NCBI GenBank assembly: GCA_031260865.1
Contig: JAISKQ010000152.1
Location: forward strand, 1 to 6,689
DNA length: 6,689 nt
Origin: Prevotella sp.
Lineage (GTDB): Bacteria; Bacteroidota; Bacteroidia; Bacteroidales; Dysgonomonadaceae
Direction: 5' to 3'
Of the stretch, positions 1-6,406 are shown one piece after another (the first letter of the stretch is position 1; each line of letters begins with the position of its first letter). The notes beneath the pieces are model-generated. The model had not been told where the DNA came from, searched no databases, and was given only the letters and a program-made list of their open reading frames with translations. The position numbers and the translations under genes were made by a program.

Positions 1-138
1 TTTAAAAAACGCAAAGCCCAATATATGGCTTCCGATAAAGAAGGACGCGATGTGTTCCTTGCCGACTCAAATTATGTATTAATGATGGCGCAACAAGACT
101 TTAAGGATATAAAATTCCACTTTACTTCAGAGTTTTGA
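1..138 (+). CDS. C-terminal end of an unrecognised protein (5' end outside window)
   Basis: Frame 1 is open from the first base and ends with TGA at 136-138, giving the last 45 residues of a protein. The tail is mixed charged and hydrophobic (DVFLADSNYVLMMAQQDF) and ends in the aromatic-rich HFTSEF. It has no membrane segment, cysteine motif or low-complexity stretch, so it looks like the end of a soluble folded domain. I do not recognise the family and give no function. That it is a real gene is supported by the hairpin 15 bases after the stop (154-173) and by the convergent gene cluster beginning just beyond. The start codon, full length and promoter are not visible. Confidence 0.6.
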   Translation, partial: FKKRKAQYMASDKEGRDVFLADSNYVLMMAQQDFKDIKFHFTSEF

Positions 139-153
139 TATGACTGATATTAT

Positions 154-173
154 TAGCCCAATTTATTGGGCTA
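154..173. terminator. Hairpin between convergent genes, probable bidirectional terminator
   Basis: A perfect 8-bp stem, TAGCCCAA (154-161) with TTGGGCTA (166-173), closes a 4-base loop TTTA. It lies 15 bases after the plus-strand stop codon and about 48 bases beyond the stop of the minus-strand gene at 222, where a shared terminator for convergent genes is expected. Neither side has a long T tract: the plus side has only TTT soon after the stem, and the minus side is AT-rich. Termination efficiency is therefore uncertain, and the hairpin may serve mainly as an mRNA 3'-end stabiliser. Confidence 0.55.
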
Positions 174-221
174 TTTCAATAATCCGGACATTTTCCGTCT
201 TATCTGTCTTATCATTTTAAT

Positions 222-515
222 TTACTCTTCGGACACGAAATTTTCGTCATGTATCACATTGTATTTCCTATCCTGAAATATGATGTCGGACGCGTTGCTC
301 AAAAAAGCATTTTTTCTTAAAAGGACTTCTATTTTATTATCAAACTCAATGCCGGGCGGCACGAACAATAACAGACCTGAATAAAATTCGGTCATCGCTA
401 TTTCTTTATCGAAAGGGAACGCCTGTACAATTTTTTCATCATCTGTTTCAATGACATGATTTTTCAGATAGATATTCGGATATATAAAAGTATAATGAGA
501 AAAGTAACGTTTCAT
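222..515 (-). CDS. Small conserved-type hypothetical protein, possible remnant of an amidohydrolase N-terminal domain
   Basis: This 97-residue protein is the last gene of the cluster. Its ATG (515) lies 11 bases after the stop of the DUF4296 gene, so it is very probably co-transcribed with it. It has no signal peptide, membrane helix or cysteines. The first half alternates short strands and turns, and the run FYSGLLLFVPPGI (about residues 44-56) resembles by eye the strand that leads into the first metal motif of amidohydrolase/chlorohydrolase proteins (FYNGxIxPGFVNxHxH). The HxH motif itself is absent and the catalytic barrel is missing, so no hydrolase activity can be expected. As I recall, amidohydrolase genes follow lspA and DUF4296 genes in some Bacteroidales; this is from memory and unverified. 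It could equally be an independent small family. The reading frame is intact, with an ordinary stop, and the ATG is the only start that keeps the N-terminal strand. Confidence 0.6.
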   Translation of the reverse strand: MKRYFSHYTFIYPNIYLKNHVIETDDEKIVQAFPFDKEIAMTEFYSGLLLFVPPGIEFDNKIEVLLRKNAFLSNASDIIFQDRKYNVIHDENFVSEE

Positions 516-526
516 AACCTGTTGAA

Positions 527-1522
527 TTATTTTGAAGGTTCGGCTTTCTTTCCTCTAAATAACGGGTTATGTTCTATAACTTCTTTTTTTTGAGCGGCGG
601 ATTCTTTCGTCTCTTTATTATTTACGCTTTCGTTTGTCGGAATGTTCTTTACTTCCTTTATTTCCTTTACTTCCTCCAATTTTTCGGGTCTTCGAGGTCT
701 TTCGGGTCTTATATCTTCTAACCTGCGTTCTTGGATAGGACGGCTTTCAGAACGGTTTTCCGGCGTTGTGGCAGGCTTATCCACTTCCCTTTGCGAAACG
801 CCTAATGAATCGATATAGCTTATATTGTATAATAATATGTTGGAAGGGATGCCGACAGGGTTCTTGATATGGATATATCCTGTGATTCCCTTTAAGAGGC
901 TATCCGGTAGTTGAGGTTTGGATAATGCGTAATGTTGATTTTTATCAATAGCGGTAACTTTACATATCGATGTGTCTTTATAGGTAAAATACACGGCGGC
1001 CTCGGCTTTCTGCGAATGGCTTAAACCTTGTACATCAAACTTGAGGTGAAAAGCATTTATATCTTTTATATTTTTAATTCGGGATGAATCTATCGTAAAA
1101 GAAAGTGTAGGCGTATATTCGTCCAAGTGATAATATGTCGGAATAATCAAATCCAATTTGTGTCTGCCTTTCGAATTTAAAGCCATCCGGTACGACGTCA
1201 GCGCCTCGCTTTTAGCCTTTAAACGAGAAGCCACGCTATCGTTGATAGCCGAATAGGATTGTATATTATCGGAATACCAAAGCAGCGATGAATCCAGCTC
1301 GGCTTGCGTTATCTTATGCTTCTCGAGCACCCCGGCAACCAAGGCGTCTTTCATTTCATCCGAACTAAATTGACCATCAGTCACGTAGATAGCCTGAATC
1401 AAACGTATATCATATAATACATCCATCATTTTCTTTTCCGATATTACATAACCGGGCTTCCTGCCACAAGAACAAAATAGCAGGACAATGGATATAATAA
1501 TGAAGATGACAGAGCGTCGCAT
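527..1522 (-). CDS. DUF4296 domain-containing putative lipoprotein with a disordered charged tail
   Basis: The 331-residue protein starts with a lipoprotein-type signal: MRR, a hydrophobic stretch (residues 4-17), then FCSC-G with Cys19 as the likely lipidated residue. Residues after Cys19 are GRKP, not the acidic run that marks surface export in Bacteroidetes, so a periplasm-facing location is inferred. Residues about 22-105 match my memory of DUF4296, a Bacteroidetes family of unknown function, with the pattern KMMDVLYDIRLIQAIY followed by a helical segment containing HKITQAELDSSLLWYSDN. Residues about 125-240 look like a beta-rich domain (SFTIDSS, KFDVQGL, AAVYFTYKDTS, GYIHIKN). From about 246 to the end the chain is rich in K, E, R and P and is probably disordered; it contains two short tripeptide-type repeats. 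The gene starts 2 bases after the lspA stop, so translation is probably coupled. The function is unknown; an envelope role is inferred from the lipobox and the lspA neighbour. Confidence 0.85.
   Translation of the reverse strand: MRRSVIFIIISIVLLFCSCGRKPGYVISEKKMMDVLYDIRLIQAIYVTDGQFSSDEMKDALVAGVLEKHKITQAELDSSLLWYSDNIQSYSAINDSVASRLKAKSEALTSYRMALNSKGRHKLDLIIPTYYHLDEYTPTLSFTIDSSRIKNIKDINAFHLKFDVQGLSHSQKAEAAVYFTYKDTSICKVTAIDKNQHYALSKPQLPDSLLKGITGYIHIKNPVGIPSNILLYNISYIDSLGVSQREVDKPATTPENRSESRPIQERRLEDIRPERPRRPEKLEEVKEIKEVKNIPTNESVNNKETKESAAQKKEVIEHNPLFRGKKAEPSK
651..710. repeat. Two short 9-base tandem repeat tracts inside the DUF4296 gene
   Basis: Two neighbouring tracts each hold three 9-base units. 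At 651-677 the units are ACTTCCTTT, ATTTCCTTT and ACTTCCTCC; on the coding strand they give the VKE/IKE-type run around residues 282-291. At 684-710 the units are TCGGGTCTT, CGAGGTCTT and TCGGGTCTT, giving RPE/RPR/RPE around residues 271-280. Unit length is a multiple of three, so changes in copy number would alter tail length without a frameshift. They probably arose by slippage in a weakly constrained disordered tail. Confidence 0.6.
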
Positions 1523-1524
1523 AA

Positions 1525-2163
1525 TCAGATCTTATCTTTTTTTTCCAAAGATACAGCTAATGTTTTACGATAAAAAATAAGAAGGATAAAAATACCGACG
1601 GTAATCGCCGAATCGGCTATATTGAATATCGGGCTGAAAAAGATAAATCTATCGCCGCCCCATTGGGGGATCCAAGATGGGAAAGTGCCTTCAAACAACG
1701 GAAAGTAAAGCATATCCACCACATTGCCATGCAACCAGTCGGCATAACCTTGTCCTATCGGCACAAACGACGCCACATGACCGGTATAACTGGCTGAAAA
1801 GATTTCGCCGTAGAACACGCTGTCTATTATATTACCGAAAGCGCCGGACAATATCAACGCGATACATATAATGTAACCGGGTTTGTATCTCTTTTTTACC
1901 AGCGAATACAGATAATAACCGATAAAGCATATAGCGACTATACGAAATAAGGATAGGAATAATTTACCAAAAGACCCCTCACCCAACTCCATACCGAATG
2001 CCATTCCCGGATTTTCCAAGAAACGAATTTTGAACCAACCGGCTATCTCTATACTTTGATCCATGGACATATTGGTTTTTACCCATATCTTAGACGCCTG
2101 ATCTATTATCAAAACCAATAGTATGACAGATATAGCTATCAGTCCGTTCTTTTTATTCTTCAT
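1525..2163 (-). CDS. lspA: Lipoprotein signal peptidase II (LspA)
   Basis: LspA is the inner-membrane aspartyl protease that removes the signal peptide from diacylglyceryl-modified prolipoproteins just before the lipidated cysteine. The 212-residue protein has the family's four hydrophobic segments, about residues 7-22, 66-89, 96-114 and 178-198. Conserved blocks are in order: IIDQASKIW (Asp21), ENPGMAFGM (Asn51), GAFGNIID (Asn111, Asp114), NVVDML (Asp150) and FNIADSAITVG (Asn181, Asp184). Asp150 and Asp184 align by eye with the catalytic pair. It is longer than the 164-residue E. coli enzyme mainly because of extended loops around 121-147 and 155-178, which I believe are usual in Bacteroidetes. 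Translation starts at the ATG at 2163, preceded by AGAAGTAAAAT. The next gene, encoding a probable lipoprotein, begins 2 bases after its stop, so substrate and processing enzyme are co-expressed. Confidence 0.96.
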   Translation of the reverse strand: MKNKKNGLIAISVILLVLIIDQASKIWVKTNMSMDQSIEIAGWFKIRFLENPGMAFGMELGEGSFGKLFLSLFRIVAICFIGYYLYSLVKKRYKPGYIICIALILSGAFGNIIDSVFYGEIFSASYTGHVASFVPIGQGYADWLHGNVVDMLYFPLFEGTFPSWIPQWGGDRFIFFSPIFNIADSAITVGIFILLIFYRKTLAVSLEKKDKI

Positions 2164-2182
2164 ATTTTACTTCTGCTAAGCC

Positions 2183-2191
2183 GCAAAGAAA
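2183..2191 (-). promoter_or_regulatory. Weak candidate -7 promoter element upstream of lspA
   Basis: On the minus strand the sequence reads TTTCTTTGC, one base off the Bacteroidetes -7 consensus TAnnTTTG, 19 bases upstream of the lspA ATG. No TTTG -33 element is seen at the usual spacing. It could give lspA some transcription independent of ileS, but it may be a chance match in AT-rich DNA. Confidence 0.22.
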
Positions 2192-2197
2192 GTGAAG

Positions 2198-2221
2198 AAA
2201 AAACAAGCTTATATATAGCTT
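2198..2221 (-). terminator. Weak hairpin plus T tract between the dksA-like gene and lspA
   Basis: Read on the minus strand, a 5-bp stem AAGCT/AGCTT (2217-2221 with 2205-2209) encloses a 7-base AT loop and is followed after one G by six T residues (2203-2198). The layout is that of an intrinsic terminator, but the stem is short with only two G-C pairs. At most it would be a partial attenuator between the dksA-like gene and lspA. Confidence 0.25.
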
Positions 2222-2257
2222 TGCTTTTCCCCGCTTTCTTATACTTGAATTTTTATT

Positions 2258-2638
2258 TTATTTTACGCCGTTATTCTTCGCCTCTATGCTAAGGGTAGCA
2301 TGAGGTACGGCGCGCAAACGTTCTTTCGGTATTAATTTGCCGGTTTCGCGGCATATACCATAGGTTTTGTTTTCGATACGAATAAGGGCCGATTGTAAGT
2401 TCTGTATAAACTTCATCTGGCGTTGAGCCAAACGTCCGGCCTCCTCTTTCGATAAAGTCGAAGCGCCTTCTTCCAATACTTTAAACGTAGGGGACGTATC
2501 TGTCACATCATTTCCGTCGGCATTTGTTATAGCCGCTCTCAATCCTTCATATTCTGTTTTTGCTTTATCAAGCTTTTCCAAAATAATATCGCGGAATTCG
2601 TTCAATTCCTCATCCGAATATCTTGTCTTTTCTGCCAT
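2258..2638 (-). CDS. DksA/TraR family RNA polymerase-binding protein with a degenerate zinc finger
   Basis: Proteins of this family insert a coiled coil into the RNA polymerase secondary channel and alter initiation, often together with ppGpp. The 126-residue protein has two helical arms (about residues 8-40 and 55-90) around a turn containing DVTD (Asp44, Asp47), which aligns by eye with the acidic DxxD tip of E. coli DksA; the tip alanine appears as Ser49. The C-terminal segment YGICRETGKLIPKERLRAVPH is typical of the family. The zinc site keeps the exact C-x2-C-x17-C-x2-C spacing, but only the first position is Cys (96); the others are Thr99, Ser117 and Ala120. Zinc binding is therefore unlikely, as in the zinc-independent DksA2 of Pseudomonas. 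From memory, this degenerate form is normal for Bacteroidetes homologues, so I do not read it as damage. It lies 77 bases after ileS and 94 before lspA. No clear Shine-Dalgarno precedes its ATG. The gene symbol is left blank because DksA versus TraR-type naming is not settled by sequence alone. Confidence 0.92.
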   Translation of the reverse strand: MAEKTRYSDEELNEFRDIILEKLDKAKTEYEGLRAAITNADGNDVTDTSPTFKVLEEGASTLSKEEAGRLAQRQMKFIQNLQSALIRIENKTYGICRETGKLIPKERLRAVPHATLSIEAKNNGVK

Positions 2639-2715
2639 AGCCGTTAGTTTTTATTATTGTGTATTAGAAACTGTTTTAATCTTACCGAATTTATTTTATC
2701 TAAAGGTAGTTCTTT

Positions 2716-5700
2716 TTATAATACTTTTTCCACATATACCTGTAAAATATAGTCATCCATGTCAACTTCTTGTCCTTCGACCACATTTAACAGCACTATA
2801 TTATCCGCTAATACCTGCGACGCGATATAATCGTTGTATTCAGTTATAGCTTCCCGTACCTGTTCCTGATCGGATATTTTTATGTTTATCCTATCTGTTA
2901 TCTCAAATCCGCTCGATTTACGGATGTTTTGTATGCGGTTCACCAATTCGCGGGCTACGCCTTCTTTTCGCAGTTCTTCTGTGATTGTCACATCAAGGGC
3001 AACGGTCAGCTTACCGGCATTGGCGACAAGCCATCCGGGTATGTCTTCCGATATGATTTCCACATCAGCCGGCTCTATTGTCGCCGCTTGTCCCGCTATA
3101 TCGAATGTGTAATGACCATCCCTTTCAAAAGCGGCGATAGCTTCCTGGCTCATATTTTGTACCTCTGCCGCCAATTGCTTCATAATCTTACCGTAGCGGG
3201 GTCCCAGTTTTTTGAAGTCCGGTTTTACCTTTTTCACAAGGATGCCCATCGCGTTATCCACATACTTCAGCCCCTTTACATTCACCTCGTTCAGAATAAG
3301 TTCGCGCACCGCGTCAATATCTTTACCCTGTTGTTCATTCAGAACCGGTATCATTATTTGCGTCAGCGGTTGGCGTACTTTTATATTTGTCTTACGACGA
3401 AGAGCCAAAACGGCGGAAGATATGTCTTGCGCTATCTGCATCCGTTCTTCCAGATTCTTATCCACCACAGACGCGTCATACGCCGGATAGTCGGAAAGAT
3501 GAACCGATGCTGTTTTCTCCCGTCCGGAAACGGTAATCAAATCGCAGAATAATTTATCGGAGTAAAACGGCGAAATAGGAGCCATCAGCTTGGCTACGGT
3601 TTCCAAGCAGGTATATAATGTTTGGTATGCCGACAGCTTGTCTTTGGTCATCTCTCCACCCCAAAAACGTTTCCTGTTCAGGCGTACATACCAGTTGCTC
3701 AGATTATCGTTCACAAAGTCGGAAATCGCGCGTCCTGCCTTTGTAGGTTCGTATGTATTATAATACTCATCCACATCTTTCACTAATGTGTTGAGCAGGG
3801 AGATAACCCACCGGTCTATTTCGGGTCTTTCCGAAACAGGGATTGAATCTTCGTTGAATGTGAAGTTGTCCACATTGGCATATAACGCGAAGAACGAATA
3901 GGTGTTATAAAGCGTTCCGAAGAATTTACGCCGCACTTCTTCTATCCCGTCCATATCAAATTTCAAATTATCCCAAGGCGAAGCATTGGTTATCATATAC
4001 CAACGCAACGGGTCGGAACCGTATTTTTCTATCGTGGCAAACGGATCGACTCCATTACCGCGACTTTTCGACATCTTGTTTCCATTCTTGTCAAGCACCA
4101 ATCCATTGGACACCACGTTCTTGAAAGCGACGCTGTCTCTTACCATTGTGGATATGGCATGTAGGGTAAAGAACCATCCGCGGGTCTGATCCACTCCCTC
4201 GGCGATGAAATCGGCGGGATACACTTTCGAAAATTCTTCTTCGCTGATATTCGGATAGAATACTTGGGCAAAAGGCATCGCCCCCGAATCGAACCACACA
4301 TCGATAAGGTCTTTCTCGCGCGTCATCGGCTGTCCCGAATCGGAGACAAGGACTATTTCGTCAACGTATGGGCGGTGAAGGTCAATCTTTTCATAATTAG
4401 CCTTATCCAAGTTTCCTGTTTCAAATCCTTTCCAAGGTATTTCTTTCATTACACCCGCGTCCACAGCCTTTTGCATTTCGGCATACAGTTCTTTTATCGA
4501 ACCGACGCACTTTTCTTCTTTTCCGTCTTCCGTTCTCCATATAGGCAGAGGAGTACCCCAATAACGGCTGCGGCTAAGATTCCAGTCCTGAAGGTTTTCG
4601 AGCCATTTTCCGAAACGCCCGCTTCCTGTGGATTCAGGTTTCCAGTTGATTGTTTTATTGAGTTCCATCATTCGTTCGCGACTGGCGGTAGTCCGTATAA
4701 ACCAACTATCCAAAGGATAATACAGCACGGGCTTGTCGGTACGCCAACAATGAGGATAATTGTGTATATGGCGTTCAATCTTGAATACCCGGTTTTGTTG
4801 TTTCAACATCACGCTCAGGTCGACATCCAAAGTGGACGCGTCGGCGGGAAGCGTGTCGTCATATTCGTTCTTCACATAACGTCCCGCGTATTCTTTATAT
4901 AGATCAACATTTACATTGTTCTTTACATATTCAGGGCATAAATCTTCCAGTTTGAAATATTTACCTGTCTGATCGACCATCGGACGAAGATTACCGTCTT
5001 TATCCACCAACAGCATGGCGGGAACATCATTTATTTTTGCCACCTTGGCGTCGTCGGCTCCAAATGTAGGGGCTATATGCACGATACCCGTACCATCTTC
5101 GGTGGTCACAAAATCCCCTGCCAAAACCTGAAAAGCTCTTTCACCGGGATTTACCCAAGGCATAAGCTGCTCATATTCCATTCCGGTAAGCTCCTTACCT
5201 TTCCATTCGCCTACGATATTGAACGGTATAAGCTTATCCCCGATTTTATAGTCCTCAAGGGCAATGTCTTTAGCTTTTTCGTTAAACATGCTGAAGACAA
5301 GGTTCTTTGCCATTACAGCGGTTATCTTATTGCCTGTGTACGGATTGTATGATTGTACGGCGACGTATGTTATCTCCGCTCCCACTGCCAAAGCCGTATT
5401 GGACGGCAATGTCCAAGGGGTGGTTGTCCACGCGAGGAAGAATGCTTCTCCAAAGCGGGACATTTCCGGTTTCGGGTCTTTTATCTTGAACTGAGCGACA
5501 CAGGTGGTATCTTTCACATCGCGATAAGCGCCCGGCATATTCAGCTCGTGTGTGCTAAGTCCCGTGCCGGCTGCCGGAGAATAAGGCTGTATGGTATAGC
5601 CTTTGTATAAATATCCTTTTTTATACAGTTCTTTCAGTAAGAACCAAAGCGTTTCTATATAGCGGTTGTCATAAGTAATATAAGGATCGTTCATATCCAC

Positions 5701-6129
5701 CCAATATCCCATGATACGGGTCAGGTTTTCCCATTCCCCTGTATATTTCATCACCTCCTTACGGCAGGCGTTGTTATATTCTTCTACCGATATTTTTTTT
5801 CCTATATCTTCTTTTGTTATACCCAGTTTCTTTTCGACGGCAAGTTCCACCGGTAAGCCGTGGGTATCCCATCCCGCCTTGCGGTTGACAAGGAAACCTT
5901 TCATCGTTTTGTAGCGACAGAAAATATCTTTCACGGCACGCGCCATTACATGGTGAATACCGGGCATCCCGTTTGCCGACGGAGGTCCTTCGTAAAAGAC
6001 AAACGACGGCGCGCCTTCCCGCGCGTCCAGGCTTTGTTGAAATATATTTTCTTTATCCCATTTTTCCAATATCTCTTTGTTGACATCGGAAAGATTAAAT
6101 CGGCTGTATTCTGAAAATCGCTTACTCAT
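2716..6129 (-). CDS. ileS: Isoleucyl-tRNA synthetase, type 2 (IleRS2), with GxHH signature
   Basis: IleRS is the cytoplasmic class I enzyme that activates isoleucine with ATP, transfers it to tRNA-Ile, and hydrolyses misactivated or mischarged valine. The 1137-residue chain is intact. Catalytic-domain marks are FYEGPPSANG (45-54), GIHH at 57-60 in place of the HIGH motif, GWDTHGLPVE (86-95), HCWR near Cys461 and KMSKS at 685-689. The CP1 editing domain shows the threonine-rich WTTTPWTLPSN (234-244) and GTGIVHIAP...GADD (346-360). The anticodon-binding helical domain includes NWYVRL near Trp813, and a long C-terminal region follows (about 900-1137). No Cys-rich C-terminal zinc finger of the E. 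coli type is present, as expected for type 2 enzymes. This class resembles eukaryotic cytosolic IleRS and is naturally less sensitive to mupirocin. It is the first gene of the cluster. No T-box leader is seen, and the 5' leader appears short. Confidence 0.97.
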   Translation of the reverse strand: MSKRFSEYSRFNLSDVNKEILEKWDKENIFQQSLDAREGAPSFVFYEGPPSANGMPGIHHVMARAVKDIFCRYKTMKGFLVNRKAGWDTHGLPVELAVEKKLGITKEDIGKKISVEEYNNACRKEVMKYTGEWENLTRIMGYWVDMNDPYITYDNRYIETLWFLLKELYKKGYLYKGYTIQPYSPAAGTGLSTHELNMPGAYRDVKDTTCVAQFKIKDPKPEMSRFGEAFFLAWTTTPWTLPSNTALAVGAEITYVAVQSYNPYTGNKITAVMAKNLVFSMFNEKAKDIALEDYKIGDKLIPFNIVGEWKGKELTGMEYEQLMPWVNPGERAFQVLAGDFVTTEDGTGIVHIAPTFGADDAKVAKINDVPAMLLVDKDGNLRPMVDQTGKYFKLEDLCPEYVKNNVNVDLYKEYAGRYVKNEYDDTLPADASTLDVDLSVMLKQQNRVFKIERHIHNYPHCWRTDKPVLYYPLDSWFIRTTASRERMMELNKTINWKPESTGSGRFGKWLENLQDWNLSRSRYWGTPLPIWRTEDGKEEKCVGSIKELYAEMQKAVDAGVMKEIPWKGFETGNLDKANYEKIDLHRPYVDEIVLVSDSGQPMTREKDLIDVWFDSGAMPFAQVFYPNISEEEFSKVYPADFIAEGVDQTRGWFFTLHAISTMVRDSVAFKNVVSNGLVLDKNGNKMSKSRGNGVDPFATIEKYGSDPLRWYMITNASPWDNLKFDMDGIEEVRRKFFGTLYNTYSFFALYANVDNFTFNEDSIPVSERPEIDRWVISLLNTLVKDVDEYYNTYEPTKAGRAISDFVNDNLSNWYVRLNRKRFWGGEMTKDKLSAYQTLYTCLETVAKLMAPISPFYSDKLFCDLITVSGREKTASVHLSDYPAYDASVVDKNLEERMQIAQDISSAVLALRRKTNIKVRQPLTQIMIPVLNEQQGKDIDAVRELILNEVNVKGLKYVDNAMGILVKKVKPDFKKLGPRYGKIMKQLAAEVQNMSQEAIAAFERDGHYTFDIAGQAATIEPADVEIISEDIPGWLVANAGKLTVALDVTITEELRKEGVARELVNRIQNIRKSSGFEITDRINIKISDQEQVREAITEYNDYIASQVLADNIVLLNVVEGQEVDMDDYILQVYVEKVL

Positions 6130-6163
6130 GGTGTATCTAAAACGTGCTTAAAAAAATTGAGGG

Positions 6164-6172
6164 CAAAGATAA
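6164..6172 (-). promoter_or_regulatory. Probable -7 promoter element of ileS
   Basis: The minus strand reads TATCTTTG (6171-6164) followed by CCC, a full match to the Bacteroidetes primary-sigma -7 consensus TAnnTTTG. It ends 34 bases before the ileS ATG, so transcription would begin near 6157-6160 with a leader of about 30 bases. A clear TTTG -33 element at the usual distance is not found; the nearest resemblance is TATTGA around 6181-6186, which is too close. This is the best candidate for driving the whole cluster. Confidence 0.55.
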
Positions 6173-6246
6173 TAAAAAATTCAATAAGGTATATGCCTCT
6201 TGTTTTTGTTAGTTCCTTAATAATATAAAAGACGTTTAATAATTTG

Positions 6247-6268
6247 AATAACAACAGGTACTGTTATT
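6247..6268. promoter_or_regulatory. Perfect dyad upstream of ileS, possible operator
   Basis: AATAACA (6247-6253) and TGTTATT (6262-6268) form a 7-bp inverted repeat with an 8-base centre. The centre contains a second, alternative symmetry, AACAG-GTA-CTGTT (6253-6265). The size suits a dimeric regulator, and it lies between two promoter-like sites that point away from each other. No regulator can be named, and chance symmetry in AT-rich DNA is possible. Confidence 0.25.
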
Positions 6269-6285
6269 AAGTGTTATCACTGTTT

Positions 6286-6313
6286 TTTGTCACAAAACTA
6301 TTCTTTACTTTTG
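6286..6313 (+). promoter_or_regulatory. Candidate plus-strand promoter facing away from ileS
   Basis: TACTTTTG (6306-6313), followed by C, fully matches the TAnnTTTG -7 consensus, and TTTG at 6286-6289 could be the -33 element. The 16-base spacing is a few bases shorter than usual. Transcription would begin around 6317-6320 and run into the repeat region and beyond the window edge. No good gene follows within the window. Confidence 0.35.
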
Positions 6314-6406
6314 CTATGACTAAAGAGAATAAAATTCAAAACAGTTTCTTCAAAAAAATTATAATGATTATGGGATATAATACCCAAATGCAGAAAACCC
6401 GTACAA

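Noticed and set aside
2701..2708. TACCTTTA on the minus strand as a promoter for the dksA-like gene
   Set aside because: It lacks the final G of the consensus, has no -33 element, and lies 62 bases upstream of the start; read-through from ileS is the simpler explanation.
2929..3552. Plus-strand open frame of 207 codons antisense to ileS
   Set aside because: It lies wholly inside ileS, whose frame shows family motifs throughout. The translated product is rich in H, R, F and Y with no recognisable domain, typical of an antisense shadow.
4264..4902. Plus-strand open frame of 212 codons antisense to ileS
   Set aside because: It overlaps the catalytic and editing parts of ileS on the opposite strand, has no recognisable motif, and shows no promoter or context of its own.
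6130..6163. T-box or other tRNA-sensing leader for ileS
   Set aside because: The probable leader is only about 30 bases and AT-rich, with no specifier stem, T-box sequence or terminator hairpin. T-boxes on ileS are a feature of other phyla.
6270..6288. AGTG-TTAT-CACT hairpin followed by GTTTTTT as a plus-strand terminator
   Set aside because: The stem has only four base pairs, and no plus-strand gene ends nearby. The T run is better explained as part of the promoter-like site.
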